From: Pseudonocardia sp. HH130629-09
GTDB taxonomy: Bacteria > Actinomycetota > Actinomycetes > Mycobacteriales > Pseudonocardiaceae
Assembly (NCBI RefSeq): GCF_001294645.1
Contig: NZ_CP011868.1
Span: 2,542,001-2,606,000, forward strand
Length of the DNA stretch: 64,000 nt
Direction: 5' to 3'
The notes under the pieces are model-generated. The model ran no database searches, had not been told where the DNA came from, and saw only the letters and a program-made list of their open reading frames with translations. Positions 61,788 to 64,000 of this stretch are shown here, one piece after another. How positions within the stretch are numbered: position 1 is the stretch's first letter; every line of letters starts with the position of its first letter. The position numbers were made by a program, and so were the translations under genes.

Positions 61788-63302
61788 GTGCCGACCCGTG
61801 CCACGTCCCGCTCCTGGCCGCGTGCGCTGCTGCGCGAGGCCCGGTCGCTGCCCACGGTGCTGCTGCTCGCGCTGATCGCCGTCGTCGGCGTGCCGCTGGT
61901 GATCATGCTGACCCCGGAGAACCACGTCGAGGTGTTCGGCCAGGACGTCGGCGTGGGCGCCAGGGTGCCGCCGCTGACGCTGTCCGGGCCCGCGCAGATC
62001 GCCCAGCTCGGCAACGCCGAGTTCGACCTCACGACCGTGCAGGTGTGGGGGCCGATCCGGCCGCGGCTGTCGATCGGGCCGTTGAAGCGGCCCGCCGACA
62101 ACGGCCCGGTCCTGGGCCCGCACACCGTCGACGGCGCCGGTGACGCGGTCCGCGACCTCGGCGAGGGGTTCGTGACCTGGTACCTGTGGGGCGCCACGGG
62201 CATCGTGCTCGTCGCCCTGCTGGGCAGCGGGCTGATGGCGACCGCGCGGCTGCTGGTGGCGCTGCACCGGACCCGCGCCCGCCGGTACCGGCCGGTGCAC
62301 TGGGACGACCTGGCCGGGCCGATCGGGCGGATGACCGTCGTCGCGGTGACGGCCTCGGTGCTGCTGTGGGCGGGTGCCGGGGTCGCCGCGCTGCACGGCA
62401 CCCTGACCGGCCTGGGCCGGGTCACCTCGCTGACCGACCTCGTCGGGGCGGCGACGGTCACCCCGTCACCGGTCGGGCCCGCGGTGACCGGGGTCGCGGG
62501 CGCGGTGATCGGGGACTCCCGCGCGGCCCGGATCGGCGGTCCTGCGCTGCGCGGCGAGGACGGCACCGTCACCCCGGAGGAACGCGCCTGCGGGCGCAGC
62601 ACCGACTCCCTCGCCGCCGAGCTCGCCCGGCTGCGTGGCGAGGACGTCCTCAACCTGGCCTGCGCCGGGGCGGGCGTCGCGGCCGGGCTGCGGGGGCCGC
62701 AGCTGCGCGAGGGCGTCACCGTCGCCCCGCAGGTCGGGCGGCTCAAGCAGGTCCGGAACCTGCAGTGGGTGGTCGTCGCGGTCGGCCCGAACGACCTGGC
62801 CTGGTCGGACTTCCTGCTGTACTGCTACGGCCTCGCCACCTGCGACGACCGGCTCTCCGACGGCGAGTTCGAGTCCCGGCTGGCCGGGTTCGCCCGCGAC
62901 GTCGGCGCCCTGTTCACCGACCTCGACACGCTGCCGGGCCGCCCGCGGGTGGTGGTCACCCTGTCCTACGACCCGTTCCCGGCCCGGTTCGACCCGGCCT
63001 GTGCCGACATGCGCGGACCGGCCGGCACCCCGGGCCTGGACCAGGCCAAGCTCGACCTGCTCGCCGAGCGGAACCGCCGTCTCAACGACGTGCTGACCGA
63101 CGGCGCCGTCCGCTTCGGGTTCGCCACCGCCGCGCCGGCCCTGGCGCCGCTGTGCGCCCCGGACCGCGACCGGATGCCGCCGGACATCATGGGGCTCGCC
63201 ACCCCGGACCCGTTCCACCCCACCGCGATCGGGTCGCTGCGCATCGCCGCCTCCGCCGCCGCGGCGCTCGCGTCGGCGCGCCCCGGCGGCGGCACGCCCT
63301 GA
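61788..63302 (+). CDS. Membrane-anchored SGNH/GDSL hydrolase
   Basis: A 504-residue protein with a first membrane helix (LPTVLLLALIAVVGVPLVIMLT), an extracytoplasmic stretch, further helices at about 125-150 and 180-205, and a C-terminal SGNH hydrolase domain from about residue 240: GDSRAAR (nucleophile Ser), NLACAGAG (Gly block), AVGPNDLAW (Asn block) and DPFHPT (Asp-His). It probably acts outside the membrane on an ester or acetyl group of a surface glycan; substrate unknown. Confidence 0.85.
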   Translation: MPTRATSRSWPRALLREARSLPTVLLLALIAVVGVPLVIMLTPENHVEVFGQDVGVGARVPPLTLSGPAQIAQLGNAEFDLTTVQVWGPIRPRLSIGPLKRPADNGPVLGPHTVDGAGDAVRDLGEGFVTWYLWGATGIVLVALLGSGLMATARLLVALHRTRARRYRPVHWDDLAGPIGRMTVVAVTASVLLWAGAGVAALHGTLTGLGRVTSLTDLVGAATVTPSPVGPAVTGVAGAVIGDSRAARIGGPALRGEDGTVTPEERACGRSTDSLAAELARLRGEDVLNLACAGAGVAAGLRGPQLREGVTVAPQVGRLKQVRNLQWVVVAVGPNDLAWSDFLLYCYGLATCDDRLSDGEFESRLAGFARDVGALFTDLDTLPGRPRVVVTLSYDPFPARFDPACADMRGPAGTPGLDQAKLDLLAERNRRLNDVLTDGAVRFGFATAAPALAPLCAPDRDRMPPDIMGLATPDPFHPTAIGSLRIAASAAAALASARPGGGTP

Positions 63303-63330
63303 CCCAGGCCTGCCGCCGCCGGGGCGGTGG

Positions 63331-64000
63331 TCAGGCGTCGGCGTCGCGCAGCACCCGCAGGGCGTTGCGGTGCGCGAGCTTGGCCAGGTCGTCGGCGCTC
63401 CACCCGCGGTCGGCGAGCGCGTCGAGCAGCCGCGGGTAGGTCGAGACGTCGGAGAGCTCGTCGGGGAGCTCGGAGGTCCCGTCGAAGTCGCCGCCGATGC
63501 CGACGTGGTCGATCCCGGCGGCCTCGCGGAGGTGCTCGACGTGGGCGACGACGTCGGCGAGGGTCGCGCGCGGCGCGGGCGGCCCGTCCCAGGTCGCGAC
63601 GAACCGGTCGCGGGCGCCGAGGTCGCGGTGGTCGACACCGGCCGCCGCCATGGCCTCGCGCAGCCGGGTGTCCCAGCCGGTGACCGCGGCGGAGACGAAG
63701 CGGGGCACGAACGTCGCCATGACCACGCCGCCGTTGCCGGGCAGCGCCTCCAGCACGTCCGCGGGCACGTTGCGCGGGTGGTCGGTGACCGCGCGGGCAC
63801 CGGAGTGGGTGAACAGCACCGGCCGGGTGCTGACGGCGAGGGCCTGGCGCATCGTCGACGGTGCGACGTGCGACAGGTCGACGATCATGCCGATGCGGTT
63901 CATCTCGGCGACGACATCGCGACCGAACGGCGAGAGCCCGTCGTGGCGGGGCGTGTCGGTGGCCGAGTCGGCCCAGTTGTTGTTCAGGTTGTGGGTCAGG
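63331..64000 (-). CDS. Membrane dipeptidase (renal dipeptidase family), N-terminus beyond window edge
   Basis: Zinc-dependent dipeptidase of peptidase family M19. The visible 223 codons are the C-terminal half: LTHNLNNNWADSATD, GLSPFGRDVVAEMNRIGMIVDLSHVA with the metal His, FTHSGARAVTDHPRNVP with the second His, and IDHVGIGGDFDGTSELPDELSDVS, ending near ALRVLRDADA. All family motifs expected in this half are present. It converges on the SGNH gene with a 28-bp gap. Confidence 0.93.
   Translation of the reverse strand, partial: LTHNLNNNWADSATDTPRHDGLSPFGRDVVAEMNRIGMIVDLSHVAPSTMRQALAVSTRPVLFTHSGARAVTDHPRNVPADVLEALPGNGGVVMATFVPRFVSAAVTGWDTRLREAMAAAGVDHRDLGARDRFVATWDGPPAPRATLADVVAHVEHLREAAGIDHVGIGGDFDGTSELPDELSDVSTYPRLLDALADRGWSADDLAKLAHRNALRVLRDADA

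Noticed and set aside
1..64000. Mobile elements, CRISPR arrays, tRNA or rRNA genes
   Set aside because: No transposase or integrase motif, no regularly spaced direct repeats of CRISPR type, and no cloverleaf-like sequence was noticed on reading intergenic regions.

Overview
The window is 64 kb of very GC-rich DNA (clearly above 70% G+C) with dense genes, many GTG starts and frequent 1-8 bp start/stop overlaps. Gene content points to a high-GC actinobacterium: mannosyltransferase and acyltransferase genes for phosphatidylinositol mannosides (pimA, patA, pgsA), a PacL/CtpC metal pump, F420-type oxidoreductases, LysG/LysE and an IdeR-type iron box. The gene order and protein style suggest Pseudonocardia or a close relative; this is inference from gene content, not a database match. 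No rRNA, tRNA, CRISPR array, insertion sequence or phage gene was recognised.

The backbone of the left and middle parts is the conserved actinobacterial block thrS - HIT - pgsA - patA - pimA - hypothetical - pdxS - pdxT - yebC - ruvC - ruvA - ruvB - yajC - secD, all on the minus strand. Here it is split by inserted accessory genes: polA, a MOSC gene and a broken hydrolase lie between yebC and ruvC; pacL-ctpC and a broken MpaB-type oxygenase lie between pdxT and yebC; and about 13.5 kb (malic enzyme, DUF4032 protein, LacI regulator with a divergent sugar ABC transporter, NAD-binding/DUF2867 protein, AzlCD with an XRE-cupin regulator, GH16 glycosidase) separates pdxS from pdxT.

From 35.8 kb onward the window is accessory or housekeeping-mixed: a class A penicillin-binding protein with a very long disordered N-terminus, LysG/LysE, a small AraC-VOC-MmcQ operon, a glycine-betaine-type ABC operon, SMP-30, pirin, ArsR-AHSA1, a putative quinone-detoxification pair (ring-cleaving dioxygenase plus carboxylesterase), a SNF2 helicase with its SWIM partner, and a run of small enzymes ending in a partial membrane dipeptidase.

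Two themes stand out. First, the intergenic region 58.6-59.05 kb carries two copies, exactly 300 bp apart, of a unit made of a promoter, an IdeR/DtxR-like box, a conserved segment of about 35 nt and a strong hairpin whose stem differs between copies but still pairs perfectly while the loop is kept. This looks like a tandem pair of iron-regulated small RNAs. Second, several genes are decayed or internally deleted: the hydrolase at 4.5 kb, the oxygenase at 13.7 kb, an AraC regulator lacking its sensing domain at 42.0 kb, a serine hydrolase at 43.2 kb, a carboxylesterase without a stop codon at 54.1 kb, and a fused pair of convergent gene remnants at 60.95 kb. Putative operators were also read directly: two LacI boxes, a pair of GTTCG-N6-CGAAC sites at the AzlC/XRE divergent start region, a 20-bp perfect palindrome at the ArsR promoter, and a Fur/Zur-like 7-1-7 site before pacL-ctpC.
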